From a virus: a stretch of 37,803 nucleotides of DNA. Location: positions 1 to 37,803 of IMG/VR virus record IMGVR_UViG_3300009420_000033. One strand, given 5' to 3'. A program made the translations under genes and the position numbers. Below the pieces are notes generated by a model. It saw only the letters and a list, made by a program, of their open reading frames with translations. It searched no databases and was not told where the DNA came from. Below, piece by piece: positions 15,801 to 22,264 of this stretch. The stretch's first letter is position 1. Each line of letters opens with the position of its first letter.

Positions 15801-17994
15801 GAGTTGCTTGGTTCAAAGCCAAGGCATAATCTTCAAGTGTTCTGGTTGCAGCGAGAGGAACTTTCGCTTGAATCAACTTACTATCCATAAACAACTCAAC
15901 AGAGTTATTTAAAGCAGTAATATCATAAGTAGTGTTTCCGGAGTCCGCATCATATACAACTTCAGAACCAACCAACTGAGCAGAGAAACCGCAACCAGCA
16001 CCTGTAGGGTCAGAAAGGTCAATAAACCCACCTGATACAGCTGAACTATCAATTTCAACATCGAAATGGTCCGACGCATTTTGGATAATATAATAAGGTC
16101 CTTTTCCAGGGACTGCATATTTAGCGAGGGTTGCATCTTGTTGAGCGAAAGTTACAGTTACATCTTCTTCTACCGCACCAGTAAAAGAGGTTGCATCAAA
16201 TGGACTTTCAAAACGACAGTCAGGAAGTCTTTCAGTACCACTTGGAAACTGTACAGTTACAGTAGCGAGACCTGCAGACTTAGAACCGAAAGTAGGTGTT
16301 AACAAAGGAACACTGTTTTCGTTTTTAACAGAATATGTTCCAACACCCGATGCCCCTTCAGTAGAAACTGTTAGAGTGTAGTCTTGATCTTGCAATGTAT
16401 TATAATAGAAAGTAGCATAAACATTAGCACCTACAGGAACAGCTTCCGAAAGTGTTATTTGGTTTGTTGCATGATCTACTTTTGTAACAGTTACACGACC
16501 ACGGTCTACAGCATCCTCAACAGAGTAACCCCAATAAGCGAAGATAAGGTCAGGACGATTTGTTGGAAGGTCAATACGACCGTTAGCAACACTTTGATAG
16601 GTAGTAGTACCAATTGGAGTGTTTCTTCCGTTACCTGTAGTAGCAGTTAAAGGAAGTTTAAATACAACTCTTCCTTCATTTGGAGGATTCACAGAAGAAT
16701 CTACAACCGAAGAGCATTCCGTCAAATAAGACTTAGTATCAACTAGAGAAGTAGATATCTGGGAGGAGTCAAAGAATTCAGAACCCTGAGTATGAAGACC
16801 ATATTCGGTAAGAGTTGCAGTACCCCAAAGAATTAAGTCATCTTTAAGAATAAAGTCTGCACCACTTCTGTAATCTTGCCGGTCAGGAGTTAAACCACAT
16901 TGAAAGATTTCAGTTATTCCTCGGTGTGCAAGGTAATCAAAAGTATCTTGCCAAGAATTGAAGTAGTATTGACAAGTAACAGTTGTGCCAACTTTTGGAG
17001 CGAAAGGTAAAGTAACAGCCCCTGTTTTTCCATCAACGGAAGTAGGGATAACTTGTATTCCGCCAACCTTAACAGTAACATCAGCAGGATCCGTTGTAGT
17101 AACACCACCATTTGAACCATCAACAATAGGTCTTTGGAAAGTATAGAAGACTTGGCTTCTAGAAGTCTTTTGACCGAGAGTTAATCCTAGAGTAGAGTTA
17201 GCAAGACCATTTTGGATTTGAATATCCGAGTCAGCTTGTAGTTTCAATACCGTACTACCAAAGTTATTTACATCACTAGACGCAATTAAAGTAGTTCCTG
17301 TTGCTGCAGCATTTATAAAGGAAGCAACTTGAGCAGCAGCCCAAGGGCTTAATGTAGCAGAAGGAGCGATTGTAACAACTACAACATCTTGATCATCGAC
17401 CAAAATACTCAAAGTATCATTTACCCCAGCAATAATTTCAAAGGATTCACTAACCGCACCAAGTAGGACTGGGCTTTCAGGAGTAATTTGCTCCGCCAAG
17501 TTATCAGTTATAAGGGTGTCCGTTCTATTAAAGAAATAAGTAACCTTTACAACATCACCCAATTTTGGAGAAGTAGAAAGTTTTAGGATACCTTTGGCAC
17601 CATCAATTGCAAGAACAACAACAGGCTCACTGTTTATAGTTATAGAAACAGAACCTGAATCAGTAGCAGTAGTACCCGCACCGTCTCCAGAAACAATTGG
17701 AAAGTTTTTAACTTGAATTCGGTCAAGGTCACCATCAAAAGCACCGAGAGTTACTGCTCCGGCTTGAGAGATGGAAACAACTGCACGACCTGTTTCGTCT
17801 TCTTGAACAATTCGTTGATCAACAGAAGATGAAGAACCTCTTACAATTTCTAATGCGTTTTGAGTTAATATTTCAGACCCTGTACCTATAATAAGAGGAA
17901 TGCGAGCGTTCGACGCCACACCTTGTAAGGGGTCTTCAAAATTGGTTTGCGTGTAAACTCCGGGAGGAGCGTAGACGGATCCTGGAAATGCCAT
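12805..17994 (-). CDS. Giant tail sheath protein
   Basis: 1729 residues, about two and a half times a usual sheath (T4 gp18 has 659). The N terminus has the sheath signature PGSVYAPPGVYTQTNFEDP, and the last ~100 residues match sheath C termini (TRSTLDKFVGIKFLPGITSQ, then an amphipathic segment and QPVFPLLYIIVTYNLRASL). Between them, from about residue 90 to 1340, lie beta-rich Gly/Ala/Thr/Ser domains, presumably exposed outside the sheath core. One unit recurs at about 123-157, 310-346 and 501-533 (V-D-G-x-x-G-x-V-T-L, then P-x-V-G, then Y-Y-F-N). The sheath contracts around the tail tube to drive infection. CGGAGAATTATC precedes the ATG. Two hairpins follow the TGA stop, and a late-promoter-like motif lies 71 bases upstream, so it is probably a monocistronic, strongly expressed gene. 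Confidence 0.88.
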   Translation of the reverse strand: MAFPGSVYAPPGVYTQTNFEDPLQGVASNARIPLIIGTGSEILTQNALEIVRGSSSSVDQRIVQEDETGRAVVSISQAGAVTLGAFDGDLDRIQVKNFPIVSGDGAGTTATDSGSVSITINSEPVVVLAIDGAKGILKLSTSPKLGDVVKVTYFFNRTDTLITDNLAEQITPESPVLLGAVSESFEIIAGVNDTLSILVDDQDVVVVTIAPSATLSPWAAAQVASFINAAATGTTLIASSDVNNFGSTVLKLQADSDIQIQNGLANSTLGLTLGQKTSRSQVFYTFQRPIVDGSNGGVTTTDPADVTVKVGGIQVIPTSVDGKTGAVTLPFAPKVGTTVTCQYYFNSWQDTFDYLAHRGITEIFQCGLTPDRQDYRSGADFILKDDLILWGTATLTEYGLHTQGSEFFDSSQISTSLVDTKSYLTECSSVVDSSVNPPNEGRVVFKLPLTATTGNGRNTPIGTTTYQSVANGRIDLPTNRPDLIFAYWGYSVEDAVDRGRVTVTKVDHATNQITLSEAVPVGANVYATFYYNTLQDQDYTLTVSTEGASGVGTYSVKNENSVPLLTPTFGSKSAGLATVTVQFPSGTERLPDCRFESPFDATSFTGAVEEDVTVTFAQQDATLAKYAVPGKGPYYIIQNASDHFDVEIDSSAVSGGFIDLSDPTGAGCGFSAQLVGSEVVYDADSGNTTYDITALNNSVELFMDSKLIQAKVPLAATRTLEDYALALNQATLGIHATASAGGATSITIPAASNPSDVLDYYKDWKLVCTAGTGSAVTVRSVSASSIAGVLTLDGGTFDVTSVFHLYNPNNAPSITGRTRFLSPVTITVGEYDDIIIQYTGNITAGTITTAAVPIAAGTYTSASALVTVVQTAIDAAITAVGLACIITVSNDTSGRLVFSLIPAPTDTNGGFIEFVTNGTPAEDFCVLAGFDTDSAAGGQAKLVAGNVARRYTFTGAVTSELNNDRLVLRNRIIPGQTGSEDGAYVLSQASLSILGGSGNVNCGLTANEIAKAGIRATVLEPTLFGEVGLSGGQVPTLTYTDARDGQPLVTFYGPDSTNPQNNVFKFTFEGVPVTLLLTDAAGVAITTSADVPLGPIGSANTILAQIQAAMVAQGLASGLVMQEGAGIRFRGASSAAGAVITIGNASGNEILGFSEGDESFRTVVDPEVLSSGMMAHDQATIAAHLLSWQDGGTGTYFTNVGLSKVVRDAANAEYLFLQSLGGSGAGTTSSVAIVLAASSSVTRPGTGLGVDAGDGNVGDPSIDGFYVISSDPINGSGSANSSSLNTGVGQDGNVGQTYRDVVTGLTFSILPREGGAAYPAAATLTFNVRTVVTTDSNLPVNTIPGVELLVSNTLGITVGDTAVVSTYERGGSEPSVGDIYYVSYDYKKQDFTAQIFTKQSAIESAFGAKNPSSPVSLGAYLAFLNGAVILAIKQVLKDEDINNDGISDSASVDSYIAAIDEVAGTLPGGIYPDYLVPMRGDSLVLFQYLAKHCDIQSSIRYRAERTAIVGLSAGTQPRDAGNTAEAVKRSRLRMVYPDIVTLSLTKADGTVTSYLVDGTYMAAAFAGNRASPTIDVATPWTRARILGFDEIARTLDAVEQNQVAVRGITVVGQDRQVISVRQGLTTDVTNVLTKTPTVTTIADEVQKRTRSTLDKFVGIKFLPGITSQIEAQVNNTLKGLVQGQIISTFTGVSANISPEDPTAVEVEAYYQPVFPLLYIIVTYNLRASL

Positions 17995-18065
17995 GATAAT
18001 TCTCCGAGTATATGTTCAAGCAAGTTATATATCTTTGGATAAACCCAAATATACTATTGTATTGG

Positions 18066-18082
18066 GTATAAGTATTCTAGTG
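18066..18082 (-). promoter_or_regulatory. Late-promoter-like motif before the sheath gene
   Basis: Sense strand CACTAGAATACTTATAC, ending 71 bases before the sheath ATG. It is the most divergent of the seven copies (C for A at position 3). Inside the same 146-base gap are two weak hairpins. Confidence 0.6.
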
Positions 18083-18087
18083 TAGTT

Positions 18088-18107
18088 TATTTCCCACGGA
18101 GGAAATA
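18088..18107 (-). terminator. Weak hairpin after the zinc ribbon gene
   Basis: 7-bp stem (18088-18094 with 18101-18107) and 6-base loop, 34 bases after the stop of the upstream gene. No T-run follows on the minus strand. Confidence 0.3.
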
Positions 18108-18140
18108 TAGGAACACTTTATGTTCGGAACTAATTATAAA

Positions 18141-18608
18141 CTAGGTTTCCTTTTTGGAGTCTTCTTTTCGGTGTGCTTGATATAAGCCTTTATTGAAATC
18201 TTGGGCTAAACTTCTTTTGGCATTGGTTTCTTTTATCTCGCTTCCAGTTAAAGTTCGAAAACCTCCGTCTGCATTTGGAGTTAAATGTTCCATGCCTACA
18301 TTTTTACCAGACTTTATCTCGTCTTCCAGATGTTTAATCTTTTCTGCACGACGGTCTTCTATCTTTCGCCATTTTTGTTCCGAGTCCCGACCTATTGTCT
18401 TATCAAAGTCATAGTCGATGGAAGCAACCCCTGTATTTTGCGGATGTATTCCTGTAGGATTGTGCTTAAAGGTAAAGTTTCCAGCTGAAACAAGTTTCTG
18501 TGCTAGTTCCGAACAGGATGGGCAAGGGCATTCTTCTCTTTTGTTAGCTGGTCTTATTTCTTCAAACTCTAAGCCACACTCATAGCATTGATATTTATAT
18601 ATAGGCAC
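18141..18608 (-). CDS. FmdB-like zinc ribbon protein
   Basis: 155 residues. The N-terminal 40 residues are a classic FmdB-type zinc ribbon: PIYKYQCYECG (Cys8, Cys11), then CPCPSC (Cys29, Cys32), with the typical YKYxCxxCGxxFE pattern. The rest is charged and helical (KWRKIEDRRAEKIKHLEDEI). Such small zinc ribbons occur in bacteria and phages as putative regulators or assembly factors; the role here is unknown. I chose the GTG at 18608 because ACGGAG lies seven bases upstream and the residues before it do not fit the family. A start at 18635 would lie inside a strong hairpin. Confidence 0.72.
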   Translation of the reverse strand: MPIYKYQCYECGLEFEEIRPANKREECPCPSCSELAQKLVSAGNFTFKHNPTGIHPQNTGVASIDYDFDKTIGRDSEQKWRKIEDRRAEKIKHLEDEIKSGKNVGMEHLTPNADGGFRTLTGSEIKETNAKRSLAQDFNKGLYQAHRKEDSKKET

Positions 18609-18620
18609 TATATAGCTCCG

Positions 18621-18660
18621 TAATATTAGAGGCACTCTTCAAAGAGCACCTCTAATATTA
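18621..18660 (-). terminator. Hairpin between the lysin gene and the zinc ribbon gene
   Basis: A perfect 12-bp stem (18621-18632 with 18649-18660) is continued, after a small internal loop, by a 5-bp stem at the tip. It lies 22 bases after the lysin stop and just before the ribosome binding site of the next gene. Confidence 0.65.
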
Positions 18661-18682
18661 CTACAATAATTGAAAACAGAAC

Positions 18683-19477
18683 CTATTCTCGCATCAAGGT
18701 ATAGGAAAAGGTTTTAAGACCCGTATTATCTTGTTGCATATGAGCGAGTTTCATCATCTTATTGAAATCTGCAAGTCTTTTAAATACCTGACAACCCGCA
18801 CTCCACTTATCAACTTGCGTCGAGTCACTACCAGCCTTGTGGATATTAATCCCAAAGTAACCTGTTGTAATAGTGTCCGGATTCTCATCAAGAACATTAT
18901 CCTTATTACCATCCCGATAAACTGAAACTTCCCCTGCTCTTTGACAAAGGGCTTCATATTTACCTGCATGTAAATCTATAGTCCAAGTATCTAAGTACTG
19001 TTCTTCTACTAGGATAGCAGTTCCGGCTACTCTAGAGGGATTTTCTAGCCAATAGGTTCCAGGGTCTGTAGTTCCTGGCCAAAAATAACTAACCCAACCA
19101 CCTTCAGGACTATAATAGTAGCACCCTAATGTATCATTGAAAGAATTTGCCTGCGAATCCTTAGACCTTAAACCGAAAAGCCACAACCTATAAGGCTCAT
19201 TCCAAATCTCATAGCCCTCATCTTTTGCTTTTTGTAATATAGGAGGTAAAGGCTCTTGCGGAGTAAAAGCACTTTCTACTGTGAAAAGAGCATTCCAAGT
19301 ATTTGTACCTACAATACCATCTGCCGTAAGTCCCGACTTCTTTTGGAAATCCTTAACTGCCACTTCCGTTCCGTAACCGAAATCCCCGTCAATGGAAACA
19401 TCATAGCCATCTTCCACAAGAATTTTCTGACATCTCCTAACATCGGCTCCTTTTGATCCTCTTCTTATAGTATCCAT
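18683..19477 (-). CDS. Lysin: peptidoglycan-binding domain plus L,D-transpeptidase-like domain
   Basis: 264 residues. Residues 5-65 are a PG_binding_1 repeat unit (RRGSKGADVRRCQKILVEDG, then DGDFGYGTEVAVKDFQ and GIVGTNTW). Residues about 85-264 resemble the L,D-transpeptidase (YkuD) type, with His213 in NIHKAG and the S-x-G-C motif ending in Cys229 (WSAGCQVF); an earlier DLHAG gives His170. This arrangement suggests cutting or exchange of peptidoglycan peptide bonds, as an endolysin or virion-borne lysin. There is no signal peptide. AGGAGTTAAAAA precedes the ATG. A hairpin follows the stop. No holin is adjacent. Confidence 0.75.
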   Translation of the reverse strand: MDTIRRGSKGADVRRCQKILVEDGYDVSIDGDFGYGTEVAVKDFQKKSGLTADGIVGTNTWNALFTVESAFTPQEPLPPILQKAKDEGYEIWNEPYRLWLFGLRSKDSQANSFNDTLGCYYYSPEGGWVSYFWPGTTDPGTYWLENPSRVAGTAILVEEQYLDTWTIDLHAGKYEALCQRAGEVSVYRDGNKDNVLDENPDTITTGYFGINIHKAGSDSTQVDKWSAGCQVFKRLADFNKMMKLAHMQQDNTGLKTFSYTLMRE

Positions 19478-19521
19478 TTTTTAACTCCTGTTTTTGTATT
19501 GTTATATGACAAAAGTATATT

Positions 19522-20751
19522 TTACCTTATCATCTCAAAGTCCTTGGTTCTATTTCTAAACCACGGGTCGTTTATCTCTAAAAGTTTTAAACTTTGCACT
19601 AAGGTCAAAGTTGTAGGAGAACCACTTTCTGCTATTTCTTCATCGGATAACCCTGAAACATTCTTATCTGAACCAACCGTATTTGGAAGAACTCTAGAAA
19701 GATATCTGGGTAAGGGTGTATGCATAAACCAATCCGTCATTACATCAACAGATATTGAAGCAGTATAAAAGTAATCATCTCCGTTTTCATCATACGTTTC
19801 TTCTGCCTCCCCTCCATGACTAACATTGGTTATTACAATCCCTTCCCCTGCAAGTCGGTCTCTTAGTGTAGTGTATAAAAACATAGCTGTTCTGTCTGCT
19901 ATCTCTGACGAAGCATATACATCTCTCGCCATTATGTCGAAATCTAAACTCATCTCCCAGTGACCACCGTACTCACGGGAAGAATCCTCTCTCTTAGAAG
20001 TTACCACCACAGACATTATATCTCCAGCATAACCTCTTCGACCAAAGGCTAGAACTACTCCGGGAATTGCACTATTATTAGCCCCATTTTCCTCGACTAG
20101 GAAAGGTCCTGAGGATTCAGCTGCATACCTGTAATCTACAGATAGGTAAGTGTTAGGGGGAAGTGCCCCAAAGAGCTCTATGCGTCCTGTTGAAACCTCA
20201 ACAGAGTAATTAACACCATCATAGAAAGGGATGTTTCCAGGCATTTCGTAAACACGTAAGGAACCTTTATGTATAGAACCTGCACCGACTTCGTATGAGG
20301 TAGGTGTTAAGCCTATTGGCCTTTCATCGATAGATTCTAAAAGAGGGTCTATATAGAATACTAATTTACTTCTAGGTTCTCCACGCCATACAACTTCTTC
20401 TTCTAAGAACTCCACATAATAGATTCCAGGAGAAGAAGGGAACACTCCACTGTTATTTTGAATTGCAATAGAATCTTCTTTTAACCATTCAATGGAAGTA
20501 CCGTTTTTCCCATAAACTTTTGCTAGGTGGCAATAAGAAACAACCGTGCCCATATAATGGTCAGCCGAGAAAGAATTAGGGCTTGCACTTGCGCCCTTCA
20601 TAATTATTGCTTGTTGGGGTCGCTCTTCAAAAGAGTAACGTCCTTGTATGTTTGGAACAAGGGAGTCTTTATATTGGGGTTCCGTAGACCAATACGCTCG
20701 AAGTTCCATAAGGAATCTTCTTTTAATACTCTCTGTTAAGTTTGCAAACAT
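19522..20751 (-). CDS. Structural-type protein, possibly tail or neck
   Basis: 409 residues. The N terminus reads LTESIKRRFLMELRAYW, then YSFEERPQQAIIM near residue 40, a beta-rich middle with YSVEVSTGRIELFGALPP followed by YLSVDYRY, and a C-terminal part with MSLDFDIMARDVYASSEIAD, which suits a tail terminator or sheath-associated completion protein. The STGRIELFGALPPNTYLSVDY segment has the same logic as the repeat unit of the sheath (G-x-I/V-x-L, then P-x-x, then V-x-Y-x-Y). I recall similar proteins in large uncultured phages with no assigned role. Start ATG at 20751, nine bases after AGGATAAC. Confidence 0.6.
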   Translation of the reverse strand: MFANLTESIKRRFLMELRAYWSTEPQYKDSLVPNIQGRYSFEERPQQAIIMKGASASPNSFSADHYMGTVVSYCHLAKVYGKNGTSIEWLKEDSIAIQNNSGVFPSSPGIYYVEFLEEEVVWRGEPRSKLVFYIDPLLESIDERPIGLTPTSYEVGAGSIHKGSLRVYEMPGNIPFYDGVNYSVEVSTGRIELFGALPPNTYLSVDYRYAAESSGPFLVEENGANNSAIPGVVLAFGRRGYAGDIMSVVVTSKREDSSREYGGHWEMSLDFDIMARDVYASSEIADRTAMFLYTTLRDRLAGEGIVITNVSHGGEAEETYDENGDDYFYTASISVDVMTDWFMHTPLPRYLSRVLPNTVGSDKNVSGLSDEEIAESGSPTTLTLVQSLKLLEINDPWFRNRTKDFEMIR

Positions 20752-20762
20752 ACATAGTTATC

Positions 20763-21587
20763 CTATCTTATTCTAGCCTTGAATAGAACTTTTCTAATAG
20801 CAGCTCTTTTCTCATTCATTTTTATAGCTGCATCCAAGTCAGGGTCTTCTGAATCAACCACATATCTATTCAAGGTTGAAAGTTCGGTGGCTCCTGGCAT
20901 TTCAAGGATTTCCTCAGGGGTATCGGGGCTTTCCTCAAACTCATCCCACTCAACGCTTAAGGAACTATCGTGCCCTCTATCTTCTTCCAAGGTATTTTCA
21001 AAAGTAGAAGGGTCATTTGAAACAGCGTTTGAATTCGCAAACTCTTGAACCTCTACTTTTCTGGGGTCCGCAAAAAAGAGGTCCGATGCAGAAGAGGCAT
21101 TTACTGTTCTTGGATTAATCGTTTGTTGTAAGAGGTATATAGTTGCCTCATGGGAATTTGCAGTGGCCATTAAGTAATCATCTAAGCCCAAAGTCATGAG
21201 ACCTGATTCGGTGATATCATCATACACAGCCCTAAGCAACTTTTGCAAGTCTTCTTCAGAAGTGAGACCTCTTCTAAAGTGGTCCGGAATACTAGCCCAT
21301 TTACCTAAGTATTCAGCCATAAGAGGTATTTGATTTTGTAAAGAAACTTCCTCAGAACCGACTAACCCTGCAATCTTTTCTGCAAGCACGTCAATCTCCG
21401 TAGAAACAGAGGAGTACAATCTTTCAAAAAGTAAATGCTCTTGAAAAAAGTGGGAGCCAGAAACTTGCCAATGAGAAGTTTGATATGACAAGTACTGCGC
21501 CCGTAAGCAAGCAAGAATCTCATTTAGAGATAAGGATAAAAACTCTAAATCTTCTTGCTTGCTTGTTATGTATGATCTTCTTTTCAT
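20763..21587 (-). CDS. Virion-region protein with Dps/ferritin-like domain
   Basis: 274 residues. Residues about 15-130 match a Dps-like four-helix domain. SHWQVSG and the following helix align with the AHWNMRG region of E. coli Dps, and the four ferroxidase ligands fall at His39, His51, Asp66 and Glu70, with intervals (12, 15, 4) identical to His51, His63, Asp78 and Glu82 of E. coli Dps. Dps proteins oxidise and store iron and may coat DNA. The C-terminal ~120 residues are acidic and low-complexity and end in a basic segment (EKRAAIRKVLFKARIR). I chose the ATG at 21587, which has AGGA upstream and begins MKRRSYITSK, 7 bases after the preceding stop. A role inside the virion is inference. Confidence 0.75.
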   Translation of the reverse strand: MKRRSYITSKQEDLEFLSLSLNEILACLRAQYLSYQTSHWQVSGSHFFQEHLLFERLYSSVSTEIDVLAEKIAGLVGSEEVSLQNQIPLMAEYLGKWASIPDHFRRGLTSEEDLQKLLRAVYDDITESGLMTLGLDDYLMATANSHEATIYLLQQTINPRTVNASSASDLFFADPRKVEVQEFANSNAVSNDPSTFENTLEEDRGHDSSLSVEWDEFEESPDTPEEILEMPGATELSTLNRYVVDSEDPDLDAAIKMNEKRAAIRKVLFKARIR

Positions 21588-21594
21588 TTTATTC

Positions 21595-22101
21595 CTATGG
21601 CATATCTGAGTCTGAAAGTAACTCATCTAACTCAGATATTGCATTGTGTAACCATTTCTCGCCTTTTAGGATTGATTTCTCAGGGTCCTCTTGAGGATTA
21701 TAAGCTGGACCGTGCTTATAAAAGGAAACCCTTGGCTCAAAGAACTCAAACATAACATAAGGCTTAAGATTGTTACTGAAGAAACCCCAAGCAATATCCC
21801 CACTGCTATCGGATCCACCACCCAATGCCATCTTGACATTAGTAGCGTTTCCATCGTCTAAACCATCCCGATGCATTTTTACGTTGATTCTGTGTAACTT
21901 TAAGAGTAGCGCGAAGGCATCCTCAACATCTAGGACGCTATGAGAAATAAGGTCTGCAATTTCTTCACCCTCTGGGCTGTAGCCAGCTCTTCCCTTGCCA
22001 GCATAGTCCCATAACTGCTCGACCCAATCTCCCCCAGCTGCTTGTTTCTTTAGTTCTCTAATTTCTCTCGCTATTTTAGCGATCTCTCTTTTATTGGACA
22101 T
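21595..22101 (-). CDS. Unknown protein with basic helical N terminus
   Basis: 168 residues. The N-terminal helix MSNKREIAKIAREIRELKKQ resembles the RELTA-type helices of the proteins coded at 6444-6818 and in the second domain of the C39 gene. The rest is mixed (SVLDVEDAFALLLKLHRINV, FEFFEPRVSFYKHGPAY) and ends acidic. AAGGAGTCTAAAA precedes the ATG. It is the first gene behind the late-promoter-like motif at 22155-22171 and leads the unit with the Dps-like and 409-residue proteins. No family recognised. Confidence 0.55.
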   Translation of the reverse strand: MSNKREIAKIAREIRELKKQAAGGDWVEQLWDYAGKGRAGYSPEGEEIADLISHSVLDVEDAFALLLKLHRINVKMHRDGLDDGNATNVKMALGGGSDSSGDIAWGFFSNNLKPYVMFEFFEPRVSFYKHGPAYNPQEDPEKSILKGEKWLHNAISELDELLSDSDMP

Positions 22102-22154
22102 TTTTAGACTCCTTAAGTCTTTGTGGTTAAATCTTTATAGAATAAACATAATAT

Positions 22155-22171
22155 GTATAAGGTTTTTATTC
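22155..22171 (-). promoter_or_regulatory. Late-promoter-like motif before the Dps-like unit
   Basis: Sense strand GAATAAAAACCTTATAC, ending 53 bases before the ATG at 22101. It overlaps the TAA that ends the open tail at 22166-22264. Confidence 0.65.
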
Positions 22172-22264
22172 CTCGAAGTTATCCCAGAAATCGTATTCTG
22201 AGATATCCATTAGAGTGTCGTCACCATTAGTAGGGGTTTGAGCAAACTGCTCGTCGTAGTCCCC
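22166..22264 (-). other. In-frame open tail behind the TGA of the ParB-like gene
   Basis: Directly after the TGA (22265-22267) of the 537-residue gene the same frame stays open for 32 codons up to a TAA. It would code for an acidic tail (GDYDEQFAQTPTNGDD, then DISEYDFWDNFEE). It has no start codon near its beginning. It may be a former C terminus cut off by a nonsense change, a readthrough extension, or chance. Confidence 0.4.

Noticed and set aside
12979-18000. Several open frames of 60-128 codons on the plus strand opposite the sheath gene
   Set aside because: They lie wholly antisense to a convincing long gene, show low-complexity Ser/Thr/Arg-rich translations typical of antisense frames, and have no context or recognisable motif.
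18609-18635. Longer start for the zinc ribbon protein
   Set aside because: It lies within a strong hairpin, and the family normally begins at M-P-x-Y-x-Y, matching the GTG at 18608.
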